Source of the DNA: JBMTVN01 sp046047235
GTDB lineage: Bacteria; Verrucomicrobiota; Verrucomicrobiia; Limisphaerales; JAHDYP01
Length of the DNA: 64,000 bases
Reading direction: 5' to 3'
NCBI GenBank assembly: GCA_046047235.1
Contig: JBJOII010000006.1
Span: 1 to 64,000 of the forward strand
Positions 1-8,639 of this stretch are shown here, piece by piece; position 1 is the stretch's first letter, and every line of letters begins with the position of its first letter. The position numbers were made by a program, and so were the translations under genes. The notes under the pieces are model-generated. The model was not told where the DNA came from. It was given only the letters and a program-made list of their open reading frames with translations, and made no database searches.

Positions 1-1
1 T

Positions 2-463
2 ACCCCTTACATCTTCACCTTCAAGATGTGGGATTGGGATCGGCTGGGGCTGGATGGCAAGCCGCGTCCGATTTACCTGGATCATGCGTTGGCGAACATT
101 GATTGGAGTGCCACGACGGCGAGAGTAGAGCGGGAGATGATCAACCACGTGCAGACCTTGGCTCAGGGCGAGGGTTGGCGGGAGGAGCGGACGGGGTTGC
201 ACAGTCGGGAGTTTATTGAGACGCGCCGGCACTGGTTTACGGGAACTGTGCATCATGCGGATCATCGTGGTGTGCAGGTGTTGAATTTGGTTCAGGGTGA
301 TGAGGCCTGGGTGGAGAGTGCCGAGGGGCGTTTTGAACCGTTTCTAGTGCATTATGCTGAGACCTTCATTATGCCGGCGAGTGCGGGGGCGTACACATTG
401 TGTCCGACCCGGCCGGGCAAGGTGGGGGAGCTGGCGACCATGAAGGCGTATGTGCGGACTTAG
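2..463 (+). CDS. Cupin-type sugar isomerase-like protein, 3' part only
   Basis: The open frame runs in from the left edge (in frame from base 2, no start needed), so the gene begins before the window. The visible part, about 153 residues, looks like the C-terminal cupin region of class I mannose-6-phosphate isomerase-like proteins: a phrase DGKPRPIYLDHAL, a tract GVQVLNLVQGDEAWVES, then ETFIMPASAGAYTL and the ending MKAYVRT. In those enzymes this beta-barrel binds the metal and the sugar phosphate. The true isomerase histidines would lie upstream and cannot be checked. Its stop overlaps the stop of the convergent serine dehydratase gene by four bases. Family assignment is moderate; substrate is unknown. 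Confidence 0.55.
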   Translation, partial: TPYIFTFKMWDWDRLGLDGKPRPIYLDHALANIDWSATTARVEREMINHVQTLAQGEGWREERTGLHSREFIETRRHWFTGTVHHADHRGVQVLNLVQGDEAWVESAEGRFEPFLVHYAETFIMPASAGAYTLCPTRPGKVGELATMKAYVRT

Positions 464-2061
464 CAGGCCGGGCTGGTGCAGGAGGAGCAGCCGGTCCCCT
501 GCCCTGTCGCGAGGCGGTTGAGGATGGCGTTTGAGGTTGGGGTGGCGGCGAGGCCGCCGAGGCCGGTGCAGCGGAGTTCGCGGGGCATTTGGGAGGAGAC
601 CTTGCGTGCGGCCTCGATGACTTCGTCGAGGGGGATGACGCCATCGAAACCGGCGAGTGCGAGGTTGGCGCAGGCGAGGGCGTTACTGGCGGCCATGATA
701 TTTTTTCCGAGGCAGGGTACTTCCACGCGGTTGGCGACCGGGTCACAGATCAGGCCGAGCATGTTTTGCAGAGCCATGGCGGCTGCTGTGGTAGCCTGGA
801 CGTGGTTCCCGCCGGCGAGCGTCACGAGTCCTGCGGCGGCCATGCAGGCGGCGGAACCCCCTTCTGCCTGACATCCGCCGACTTCGGCGGCGAAGGTCCA
901 ACTGGAGGCGATGAAGACACCGATCAGGCCGGCGGCGAGGAGTGCATCGGCTGCTTCGGCGTCTGATTTACCGAGGTGGTCGGCCATGCCGAGGATGGCT
1001 GCGGGGAGTGCGGCGCAGGCTCCGGCGGTGGGGGCGGCTACGATGACGCCCATGGAGCTTTTGACCTCCATGAGGGCGGAGACGTAGAGGAGGATGCGGT
1101 TGAGTGCGCCGGCATCGAGGAGGGTCCCTTGTTTCAGGGCTTGTTCGAAGCCGGGGGTTTGGGCTGGCAGGATGCGGTCGGCGTAAGTGGTCCCTGCCCT
1201 CCCCTGCTCTATGGAGTTGCGAAAGATGGTGATGAGCTCGCGGGCGAGCTGCCGGACTTCGTCCGGGGGCACGCAACCGCGTGCGCTTTCGTATTGGGTG
1301 GCGAGGTCGGCGAGATTGGCGGCAGGATTTCCGGTCTGGTCCAGGAGCTGGGTGCAGCTCGTGAAGAGGGCCTGCATGCCGGGTTTGGTGGTTACCGGAA
1401 GGACGGGGTGCAGGGTGCGGCTGGCGACAAACCGTGTGGGGGGCTGGAGGTGTTGGGCGATCGAGTCTGCGATGTCCTTTGCGCCGCGAACGGCGACGAA
1501 TCCGGCGCCGGTTTTATTGAGGTGGCAGGACACCCGTGTGTCGGTGCTGGCGGGGGTTGGTGCGGGAGCGTCGGTTGTGGAGTTGAGAAAGAGGAGCTGC
1601 ACTTCGCAGTCGCCGGCGAAGTCGAAGGCGCATCCGTCGATGGAGAGGATCTGGATCATTCCGCCGCCGGTGGACACGGCGATGAGTTCGCGGGTTTCCT
1701 GGGAGTTCCGGAGCTTGAGCCGGTAGGTGTTGGGGTGCGGGTCTTTCAGGTCGGCGACGCGGATTTCGAGATGGACACCGGCTTGTTTGAGCCAATCGGG
1801 TGAATTGGGCAGGCGGTCATCCGTGGCATCCCAGCCAAGCAACCCGCCGCAGAGGCCCATGTCGGAGCCTTGTCCGTCGTGGGTGGCGGGGAGTGATCCG
1901 GAGACGTCCATGTCCCAGACGACGGACTGGATGTTTCCGTTCATGAGGTCACGGGCGAGGCGTCCGATGCGGAGTGCGGCGGCGCAGTGAGAGCTCGAGG
2001 CGCCGCGCATGACGGGGCCGAGGACGTCGTTGAAGATACTTACAGGCAGGGAGGTTGGCAT
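460..2061 (-). CDS. sdaA: L-serine dehydratase, iron-sulfur type, single chain
   Basis: Deaminates L-serine to pyruvate and ammonia in the cytoplasm using a [4Fe-4S] cluster. The 533-residue protein carries both halves of the enzyme: the N-terminal beta domain with the GxSSSH motif (GASSSHC, residues 20-26), and the C-terminal alpha domain from about residue 250. Candidate cluster cysteines are C349 (GACAA), C397 (GGCQAE), C439 (LICDP) and C450 (VEVPC). The last residue is also a cysteine (tail CSSCTSPAC), matching the known use of a C-terminal cysteine as the labile cluster ligand that substrate displaces. It lies four bases downstream of the rhamnosidase on the same strand, suggesting co-transcription. 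Confidence 0.9.
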   Translation of the reverse strand: MPTSLPVSIFNDVLGPVMRGASSSHCAAALRIGRLARDLMNGNIQSVVWDMDVSGSLPATHDGQGSDMGLCGGLLGWDATDDRLPNSPDWLKQAGVHLEIRVADLKDPHPNTYRLKLRNSQETRELIAVSTGGGMIQILSIDGCAFDFAGDCEVQLLFLNSTTDAPAPTPASTDTRVSCHLNKTGAGFVAVRGAKDIADSIAQHLQPPTRFVASRTLHPVLPVTTKPGMQALFTSCTQLLDQTGNPAANLADLATQYESARGCVPPDEVRQLARELITIFRNSIEQGRAGTTYADRILPAQTPGFEQALKQGTLLDAGALNRILLYVSALMEVKSSMGVIVAAPTAGACAALPAAILGMADHLGKSDAEAADALLAAGLIGVFIASSWTFAAEVGGCQAEGGSAACMAAAGLVTLAGGNHVQATTAAAMALQNMLGLICDPVANRVEVPCLGKNIMAASNALACANLALAGFDGVIPLDEVIEAARKVSSQMPRELRCTGLGGLAATPTSNAILNRLATGQGTGCSSCTSPAC

Positions 2062-2064
2062 GGT

Positions 2065-4428
2065 TTAAGGCTGGGTTTGGTCCGGGTCGTCCTGGACGGT
2101 TTGATGGCCTGGTGTGAGGGCAACGTGTTTTCCGGACGGGAGGATGGCGGTGGCTTTCAGCGATGGCGGGACGTCCACTTCCATGGTCAGGCGAGTTCCC
2201 ATGACTTTCCACTCGACCGCGATGCGTCCTTTGGGAGTGATCAGGGATGATCGGCATTCCTTGAGTTCGCCTGGTTCAGGGGCGATGAGGACTTCGTTCC
2301 AGCCGACGCTATCGGGGGCCTGGCGGATGCCGCCGACGTATGCATGGAACCATTCCATGACGTGGCCGAGCATGCAGTGGTTGAGCGACTGGTAGCCATC
2401 CATCATGGCGTCCCAGGTTTCGGGCAGGGAGGTGAGGCCCTTGGCGAGGATACCGCCATAGCTTCCAGGGCCGGTGCGGCTGTAGACCTTGTGGAGGACA
2501 TCGGATCGGCCGGCCTGGGCGAGTGCTCGAATGAAGTAGACGTGGCCGACATCGCCCGGTGTTTGCTGCCAATCCCTGTTGGCGAGGTCATCGATGATTT
2601 CCTGCAGGAGAAAATCGTAGTCCGACTCATCGACTACTTCGGCGCAGATGGCGATGGCATTGGCGCATTGGGGGCTGCCGTGGTGTTTGAGGCTGCGGGT
2701 TTGGGGGTCTTGGAATGCCTTGCGGAAGGTCTCGGAGATATCGGCATGGAGCTGGTGGTATTGGAGGGCGGTATCCGGGTTGTTGAGAGCTTCGGCCGTT
2801 TGGGCGACTGTTTTTGCGCAGAGCGCCCATGTGGCGGTGGCGGTGAGTTCGGTTGGCGTGTAGCGGGAGGGGCCGGGTGGTTGGCCATGACCGTAGTCAT
2901 ACCAATCACCGAGGCCTCCGGGGGCGATGCCGTTGGTGGCTTGGGTTCCGATGTAATCCACGAAAGCACGCATGCCGGGGAGGCTTTGGCGGAGGATCTT
3001 GGAGTCGCCGTAGTGGACATAATGCAGCCAGGGAAGCATGACGGCGGCGGCGCCCCATTCCACGGTCCAGTTGAACGCGCCGGGGAAACGTCCTGCGGGG
3101 TAGCTGGGGGCTACTGTGAGGACACGTCCGGAGGGTTCCTGAGCGTCGAGGATATCGCGGATGAGTTTGGCCTGCCATTCACGGGAGTCGTAGCGGTATT
3201 GGAAGCTTGGGGCGAGGAGGTAGGCGCATTCGAGCCAGCCGAGCTTTTCGCGGTGCGGGCAGTCGCTCAGGACGTGGCTCATGTTTGAGCGCATGGCCCA
3301 ATCGATGAGAGTGTGGGTTTGGTTATAGAGCTGGCTGGAGGATTCGAATGTGCCGGTTTCGGGAAGTGCGGCTCGCACGTGGACGAGTTCCATGGAGTCG
3401 ATTACTGGGAGGTGGTCGGGGTTGGGGGCATTGGGTTGGACGGCACCGGTTACTTCGACGAACTGCATGCCGAGATAGAACGAGATCCACTGGTGTTGGT
3501 TGGTTGAACCATCGGTGATGAAGGAGCAGTCGACCAGGTAATTCCCGAAGAGGCGTCCATTCTGGTTGCGGTGTTCGCCGCATTTGAAGGAGATCGTGGC
3601 GCCGGGTTTGCCTCCGTGGATTTTGAAACGCAGCTGGGCGGAGGAGTTTTGTGGGAAGTGGTACATGAGCGTGCCGACCTCGGGTTGCGTGATCCGGTTG
3701 GGTTGGAAGACCTGTTGTGGTTGGATGGCAGGCCAGGCTTGGTTTTGGACCTTTGCGGATGGGGTTTTGGCGATCCTCGAGGGTTGCCAGGAGCTCTCGT
3801 TGGCGTGGGGCCGGGACCATCCTGGTTTGCGGAGTCTTGCGTCATAATCCTCCCCCGCGAAGATGTGAGAGAACGTGATGGGGCCGGGGCTGGTGGTCCA
3901 AGTGGAATCGGATGGCGTGCAGGACCATTTGCCTTGGTCGGTTTGGATCCAGAGTTCGGCTGCGAGCAGGAGGGGCTCGTTGGCCTGCCGCTGGGGTCCG
4001 TCCTTGTTATAGCGGCCGGCGGGAGAGTTGGGGTTATGCCAGAAGGAGTTTGCGAGCATGATCCCAACGCAGTTTGTGCCGATGTGCAGGGCGGGGAGGA
4101 TGTCGAGGTCGCGGCTGTAGAGAGTTTTGTCGTATTGCGACCAGGCTTGGTTGATGCCGGTGGGAGTGATTGGGGTGTCGTTGACTTCGACGTAATAGTC
4201 ACCGAGGCCAACGATGCGAAGGAAGGCAGATTTGGGAGATTGTGGGGTGATGAATTCCTTGCGGAAGAGCGGGAGCGAGGGGGTATCGGTTGCGGGGGTG
4301 ATCCATTGGGCTTGGGAGAAGCCCTCGTTGGGTGCTGCGGCCTGGAGGTTGTGGAGGGAATGGAGAAGCGCGAGAGCGGTGGCGAGCAGCGTTATGGAGG
4401 CGGGAGTGCGAAGCGTGGTCGCTTTCAT
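2065..4428 (-). CDS. Exported alpha-L-rhamnosidase, GH78 family
   Basis: Hydrolyses terminal alpha-L-rhamnose from glycans or glycosides. The 787-residue protein has an N-terminal hydrophobic signal (ASITLLATALALLHSL then LQAAAP). After it comes a beta-sandwich segment with DYYVEVN and a GH78-type (alpha/alpha)6 domain. The catalytic-region signature SDCPHREKLGWLE is clear and is followed by FNWTVEWGAAAVMLPW, GGLGDWYDYG and ETWDAM further on, all typical of bacterial rhamnosidases. Length is usual for the family without extra modules. It precedes sdaA in an apparent two-gene unit and is divergent from the YidE-type transporter. Neighbouring sulfatases and esterase suggest a decorated polysaccharide as substrate; that is inference. 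Confidence 0.88.
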   Translation of the reverse strand: MKATTLRTPASITLLATALALLHSLHNLQAAAPNEGFSQAQWITPATDTPSLPLFRKEFITPQSPKSAFLRIVGLGDYYVEVNDTPITPTGINQAWSQYDKTLYSRDLDILPALHIGTNCVGIMLANSFWHNPNSPAGRYNKDGPQRQANEPLLLAAELWIQTDQGKWSCTPSDSTWTTSPGPITFSHIFAGEDYDARLRKPGWSRPHANESSWQPSRIAKTPSAKVQNQAWPAIQPQQVFQPNRITQPEVGTLMYHFPQNSSAQLRFKIHGGKPGATISFKCGEHRNQNGRLFGNYLVDCSFITDGSTNQHQWISFYLGMQFVEVTGAVQPNAPNPDHLPVIDSMELVHVRAALPETGTFESSSQLYNQTHTLIDWAMRSNMSHVLSDCPHREKLGWLECAYLLAPSFQYRYDSREWQAKLIRDILDAQEPSGRVLTVAPSYPAGRFPGAFNWTVEWGAAAVMLPWLHYVHYGDSKILRQSLPGMRAFVDYIGTQATNGIAPGGLGDWYDYGHGQPPGPSRYTPTELTATATWALCAKTVAQTAEALNNPDTALQYHQLHADISETFRKAFQDPQTRSLKHHGSPQCANAIAICAEVVDESDYDFLLQEIIDDLANRDWQQTPGDVGHVYFIRALAQAGRSDVLHKVYSRTGPGSYGGILAKGLTSLPETWDAMMDGYQSLNHCMLGHVMEWFHAYVGGIRQAPDSVGWNEVLIAPEPGELKECRSSLITPKGRIAVEWKVMGTRLTMEVDVPPSLKATAILPSGKHVALTPGHQTVQDDPDQTQP

Positions 4429-4509
4429 AGGTTGGCGGTAGCTTAGCGGTTCAGGGCAAAAGAACGACAGGAAAGAGCAAGATCGGGTGGCTTGTTTGGG
4501 GCTTCTGTC

Positions 4510-4539
4510 TTGCCAAGGATTTGGGGGGCGTGGTGATAT
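4510..4539 (+). promoter_or_regulatory. Candidate sigma-70 promoter of the YidE-type transporter
   Basis: TTGCCA at 4510-4515 and TGATAT at 4534-4539 with an 18-base spacer, about 85 bases before the chosen start. The extended -35 context GTCTTGCCAAGG recurs at 52882 and, with one change, before the tRNA gene. Experimental support is absent. Confidence 0.35.
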
Positions 4540-4623
4540 TCTCCCTGCCCGCGATCCAGGGCACGCTCCCCACGGTTTTCCGTTCCATGCCGTATTTTGT
4601 GTCCTGGCTGCGGTTCAAAGCAT

Positions 4624-6294
4624 ATGAGTTGGCTTACTCATTTATTCACGGCGGAGACGGTGGCGCAGTCCATCCTGATCCTGAGTCTGGTAGCGGCGAC
4701 CGGGGTGTTGCTGGGGAGTTTCAAGATCCGGAAGGTGGGATTGGGTGTGTCGGGTGTGTTGTTCACGGGGATTGCGTTCGCGCACTTTGGTTTCCGGATT
4801 AACCACGACGTGATGGAGTTTGTGCGGGAGTTTGGTTTGATCCTCTTTGTGTATACCATTGGCATGCAGGTTGGGCCGGGCTTTTTTGCTTCGTTGCGCA
4901 AGCAGGGTTTGCCATTGAACCTGATGGCTGCTGGTGTGGTTTTGCTGGGCGTGCTGATTACCTTGGGCATCGTGTTCCTGGTGGGGATTGACATGAGTGT
5001 GGGGGTTGGCTTGTTTGCGGGTGGGACGACGAACACGCCGGCTTTGGGTGCAGCGCAGCAGGCGTTGAAGAACGTGCCGAGTTTCACTGAGGAGTTGGCG
5101 AAGCAGCCGGGGTTGGGGTATGCGGTGGCGTATCCGTTTGGCATTATCGGCATCATTCTGACGATGGGAATTATCCGGCGGGTATTTCGGATTCAACCGA
5201 CGGAGGAGGCTGCGCAATTTGCCAAGCAACTACAGAGCAACCAACCGCATGTCAGCACCCTGAATTTGGTGGTGAGCAATCCGAACCTGGACGGGTTGAA
5301 GCTGAGTCAGATCCCGGGGTTACGGGAGTCCGGGGTGGTGGTATCGCGGATTCGGAAGGGTACGGAGATTGACGTGGCGACACCTGACACGGAGTTGCGG
5401 GTGGGAGACGTTATTTTGGCGGTAGGGCCTGCGGAGCGGTTGCAGGAATTTCGAATTGTGGTGGGTCAGCCGGCGGAGGTGGATTTGAAGAGTTTGCCGA
5501 GCACGGTAGTGACGAAGCGCGTTGTGGTGACCCGAAAGGCGGTGACGGGGCAGTCCTTGTCGGAGCTGGCGTTGCGTCAGGCTTATGGGGTGACCATTAC
5601 GCGGGTGAGTCGGGCGGATGTGGAGTTTACCCCGACGCCGGGTTTTCGTTTGCAGTTTGCGGACACCGTTTTGCTGGTGGGCGAACCGGATGCGGTGGAT
5701 CGGGCAGCGAAGGCCTTGGGCAACAAGCCGCGTCAGCTGGATCATCCGCAGGTGGTGCCGATTTTTGTGGGTATTGCGCTGGGGATTATTTTCGGGAGCA
5801 TCCCTTTTCAATTTGGGCAGATGCCGGCGCCGGTGAAGTTGGGGCTGGCGGGGGGGCCGTTATTGGTGGCGATATTGCTGAGCCGGCTGGGGCGGGTGGG
5901 TCCGTTGATTTACTACATGCCGTTGAGCGCGAATTTCATGCTGCGCGAGCTGGGTATTACCTTGTTTTTGGCGTGCGTTGGTTTACGGGCAGGCGGGCAG
6001 TTTCTCCACACCCTGACGCAGGGTCCGGGGTTGTTGTGGATGGGGTGTGCGGCGTTGATTACTTTGGTTCCCTTGTTGGTTGTGGGGCTGATTGCCCGTG
6101 CGATCTACAAGCTGAATTACACGAGTATATGCGGTGTGTTGGCGGGGAGCATGACTGACCCTCCGGCATTGGCCTTTGCGAATGCGATGACGGGTTCTGA
6201 CGCACCGTCGGTTTCCTATGCGACCGTTTATCCTCTGACGATGCTGTTGCGGGTTTTGGCGGCCCAGGGGTTGGTGCTGTTGTTTGTGAGGTGA
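4624..6294 (+). CDS. YidE/YbjL-type transporter (AspT antiporter family)
   Basis: A membrane transporter of the AAE (aspartate:alanine exchanger) family. It is colinear with E. coli YidE: N-terminal membrane block with EFGLILFVYTIGMQVGPGFF and NTPALGAAQQAL, two central RCK_C/TrkA-C regulatory domains (about residues 195-375), then a second membrane block with KLGLAGGPLLVAILL and CGVLAGSMTDPPALAFANA. Length of 556 residues matches the family. I start at ATG 4624 (MSWLTHLF); an in-frame TTG at 4597 would add nine residues unlike the family. The real substrate of YidE proteins is not settled; amino acids or dicarboxylates are likely. It stands alone between the rhamnosidase and the esterase. Confidence 0.9.
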   Translation: MSWLTHLFTAETVAQSILILSLVAATGVLLGSFKIRKVGLGVSGVLFTGIAFAHFGFRINHDVMEFVREFGLILFVYTIGMQVGPGFFASLRKQGLPLNLMAAGVVLLGVLITLGIVFLVGIDMSVGVGLFAGGTTNTPALGAAQQALKNVPSFTEELAKQPGLGYAVAYPFGIIGIILTMGIIRRVFRIQPTEEAAQFAKQLQSNQPHVSTLNLVVSNPNLDGLKLSQIPGLRESGVVVSRIRKGTEIDVATPDTELRVGDVILAVGPAERLQEFRIVVGQPAEVDLKSLPSTVVTKRVVVTRKAVTGQSLSELALRQAYGVTITRVSRADVEFTPTPGFRLQFADTVLLVGEPDAVDRAAKALGNKPRQLDHPQVVPIFVGIALGIIFGSIPFQFGQMPAPVKLGLAGGPLLVAILLSRLGRVGPLIYYMPLSANFMLRELGITLFLACVGLRAGGQFLHTLTQGPGLLWMGCAALITLVPLLVVGLIARAIYKLNYTSICGVLAGSMTDPPALAFANAMTGSDAPSVSYATVYPLTMLLRVLAAQGLVLLFVR

Positions 6295-6448
6295 TCCGGG
6301 TGGCAGTTCAGCTGGGCAGGCATCCCAGGTATAGCTGCTCTGCGGTTCGGGTGGAGGCTGGGGAGCGGGCTTGGTTTTTCTGGATGGGGTGCTGCGATTG
6401 ATTGCGCGGGGCGTGGCGGGCTGGTAGTTTGCCGCCGTTGCCCTAACC

Positions 6449-8593
6449 ATGAAGACCCTATGCATTTTTTGTGCCCTGTTGATTGGGGCGGGAGTTTCCT
6501 TTGGAGCTGAGCGTCCTGAGTTCAAGGACGTTCGACTGGAGGAGTTAAAGGATCTAAACGGGTATTTCCCCTTTCAACCGCCTGCGCACAGGGGCGACTG
6601 GGAACAGAGGTCGGAGCTGGTGCGTCGGCAGATGCGTGTGGCGCTGGGCTTGTGGCCGTGGCCGACCAAGACACCGTTGAACGTGGTGGTTCACGGAGGT
6701 GAGGAGCGGGAGGATTATCGGGTCGACAAGGTCTATTTTGAGAGCGTTCCGGGTTTTTACGTGACGGGCAGCCTGTATCGTCCGTTGAAGGTGGAGGGGC
6801 GGGTTCCCGGTGTATTATTCGCTCATGGGCATTGGGCTAACGGGCGGATGATGGATCAGGGGGAGGAGGCTGTTCGGCGGGAGATTGCGATTGGAGCGGA
6901 GCATTTTGAGGAGGGTGGACGGAGCATCATGCAGTCGATGTGTGTGGGGTTGGCGCGGATGGGTTGTGTGGTGTTTCACTACGACATGCTGGGGTATGCG
7001 GACTCGAAGCAATTGTCGCAGGAGCTGGTGCATGGGTTTGCGAAGCAGCGTCCGGAGATGAACACGCGGGAGAACTGGGGATTATTTTCACCGCAGGCAG
7101 AGGCGCATTTGCAAAGTGCGTTGGGGTTACAGGCGTGGAACTCGATTCGGGCGATGGATTTTCTACTGGGTTTACCGGAGGTGGATCCGGAGCGGGTGGC
7201 GTGTACTGGCGCGAGCGGAGGCGGTACGCAGACCTTTATTTTGGCGGCGTTGGATGATCGGCTGAAGCTGGCGTTTCCGGCCGTGATGGTGAGCACGGCG
7301 ATGCAGGGTGGTTGTACGTGTGAGAACGCGAGTTTGCTTCGGGTGGGGACGGGTAATGTGGAATTTGCGGCGTTATTTGCGCCGAAGCCGCAGGGGATGA
7401 CGTGTGCGGATGACTGGACGAAGGAGATGTCGACGAAGGGTTTTCCGGAGTTGCAGCAGTTGTATGGGATGTATGGGGCGAAGGACAAAGTGGCGTTGTA
7501 TCGGGGTGAGCATTTTGCGCACAACTACAATTCCGTTTCCCGGGTTTCGTTTTACGGGTTTTTGAACCGGCATTTTCGTTTGGGTTTGGAGGAGCCGGTT
7601 TTGGAGCGGGATTACCATCGGTTAACGCCGGCCGAGCAGACTGTGTGGGATGAGCAGCATCCGGAGCCTGAGGGGGGTGCGGAGTTTGAGCGGCGGTTAT
7701 TGAGTTCGCTTTGGTTGGATGCGCGGGATCACTTGTCGCGCGCGGCGCAATCGCCTGAGAAGTTTCGTGAGCTATGTTCTCCGGCGATGGGGGTGGTGGT
7801 GGGGAGGACGATAGTCAGTGCGGGTGGTGTGCGGTACACGCCTGGAAGCGAAGTTCGGCACAAGTGGGGTGTGGCGATGACTGGGGAGCTGGTGAACGAG
7901 AGTCATCATGAGGTGGTGCCGGTGGTGTTTTGTCGGCCTGAGCGATCGAACGGGAGGGTTGTGTTGTGGTTGTCTGAGGTGGGGATCCAGGGGGTGGTGA
8001 ACGATGGCAAGCTGGCTTCTGGTGTGAGCGATTTAGTGACGAAGGGATTTACCGTTTGCGGGTTGGATTTGTTGTATCAGGGTCGGCATGGGTTGGCGGG
8101 GGTTGCGGGGATACTTAAGGAGACCCGCAAAGTAGCGAATCCACGTGAGGCGGCGGCGTATACCTTTGGGTATAACCGGGCGTTGGTGGCGCAGCGGATG
8201 CATGATGTGTTGACGGTGCTGGCGTATTTGCGGGGTCAGTCTGTGGTTCCGGCGTCGATTTCGGCGGTGGCTTTGGAGCCTGGGGTTGCGCCGGTGTTGG
8301 CGGGGGCGGCGGCGGTTTCGGGGGATGCGATCGATTCGGTGGCGGTGCACACGCACGGGTTCCGTTTTGGGGACGTGCTGGATTTAAGGGATCCGGCCTT
8401 TCTGCCCGGTGGGGCGAAGTATGGGGATTTGCCCGGGATGCTGTCTTTGGGGGGAATGAGGCGGTTATGGGTTGCGGGTGAGGGTCCGGACGGGTTTGCG
8501 GATCTATCGTCTTTGACGGGTGCAGATGTCGAGGTGGAGTCGGGTTCGCGGGCGCATCTGGAGCATGTAGTGGCCTGGCTGAGTGGCGAGTGA
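6449..8593 (+). CDS. Exported alpha/beta-hydrolase, acetyl-xylan-esterase-like, two modules
   Basis: A 714-residue exported hydrolase with a signal peptide ending near FGAERPEF. The first half is an alpha/beta-hydrolase fold: the strand PGVLFAHGHWANG, then the nucleophile elbow GASGGGTQT at about residues 252-260, with a histidine region ALYRGEHFAHNYN as the likely acid/base end. This resembles CE7/CE15-like esterases of Planctomycetes and Verrucomicrobia. The second half (from about residue 440) repeats a degenerate hydrolase-like layout without a clear GxSxG motif. It heads a run of + strand genes with two sulfatases directly after it (46 and 37 bases apart), so removal of acetyl or uronyl esters from a sulfated glycan is a reasonable inference. 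The exact bond cleaved is not known. Confidence 0.75.
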   Translation: MKTLCIFCALLIGAGVSFGAERPEFKDVRLEELKDLNGYFPFQPPAHRGDWEQRSELVRRQMRVALGLWPWPTKTPLNVVVHGGEEREDYRVDKVYFESVPGFYVTGSLYRPLKVEGRVPGVLFAHGHWANGRMMDQGEEAVRREIAIGAEHFEEGGRSIMQSMCVGLARMGCVVFHYDMLGYADSKQLSQELVHGFAKQRPEMNTRENWGLFSPQAEAHLQSALGLQAWNSIRAMDFLLGLPEVDPERVACTGASGGGTQTFILAALDDRLKLAFPAVMVSTAMQGGCTCENASLLRVGTGNVEFAALFAPKPQGMTCADDWTKEMSTKGFPELQQLYGMYGAKDKVALYRGEHFAHNYNSVSRVSFYGFLNRHFRLGLEEPVLERDYHRLTPAEQTVWDEQHPEPEGGAEFERRLLSSLWLDARDHLSRAAQSPEKFRELCSPAMGVVVGRTIVSAGGVRYTPGSEVRHKWGVAMTGELVNESHHEVVPVVFCRPERSNGRVVLWLSEVGIQGVVNDGKLASGVSDLVTKGFTVCGLDLLYQGRHGLAGVAGILKETRKVANPREAAAYTFGYNRALVAQRMHDVLTVLAYLRGQSVVPASISAVALEPGVAPVLAGAAAVSGDAIDSVAVHTHGFRFGDVLDLRDPAFLPGGAKYGDLPGMLSLGGMRRLWVAGEGPDGFADLSSLTGADVEVESGSRAHLEHVVAWLSGE

Positions 8594-8639
8594 GGGATGG
8601 GGGTTGAGCGAGGTGCCGGTTTATGTTTGGACTTGTCGT

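Noticed and set aside
2344..3288. Open frame of 314 codons on the + strand
   Set aside because: Antisense to the rhamnosidase, which has clear family motifs.
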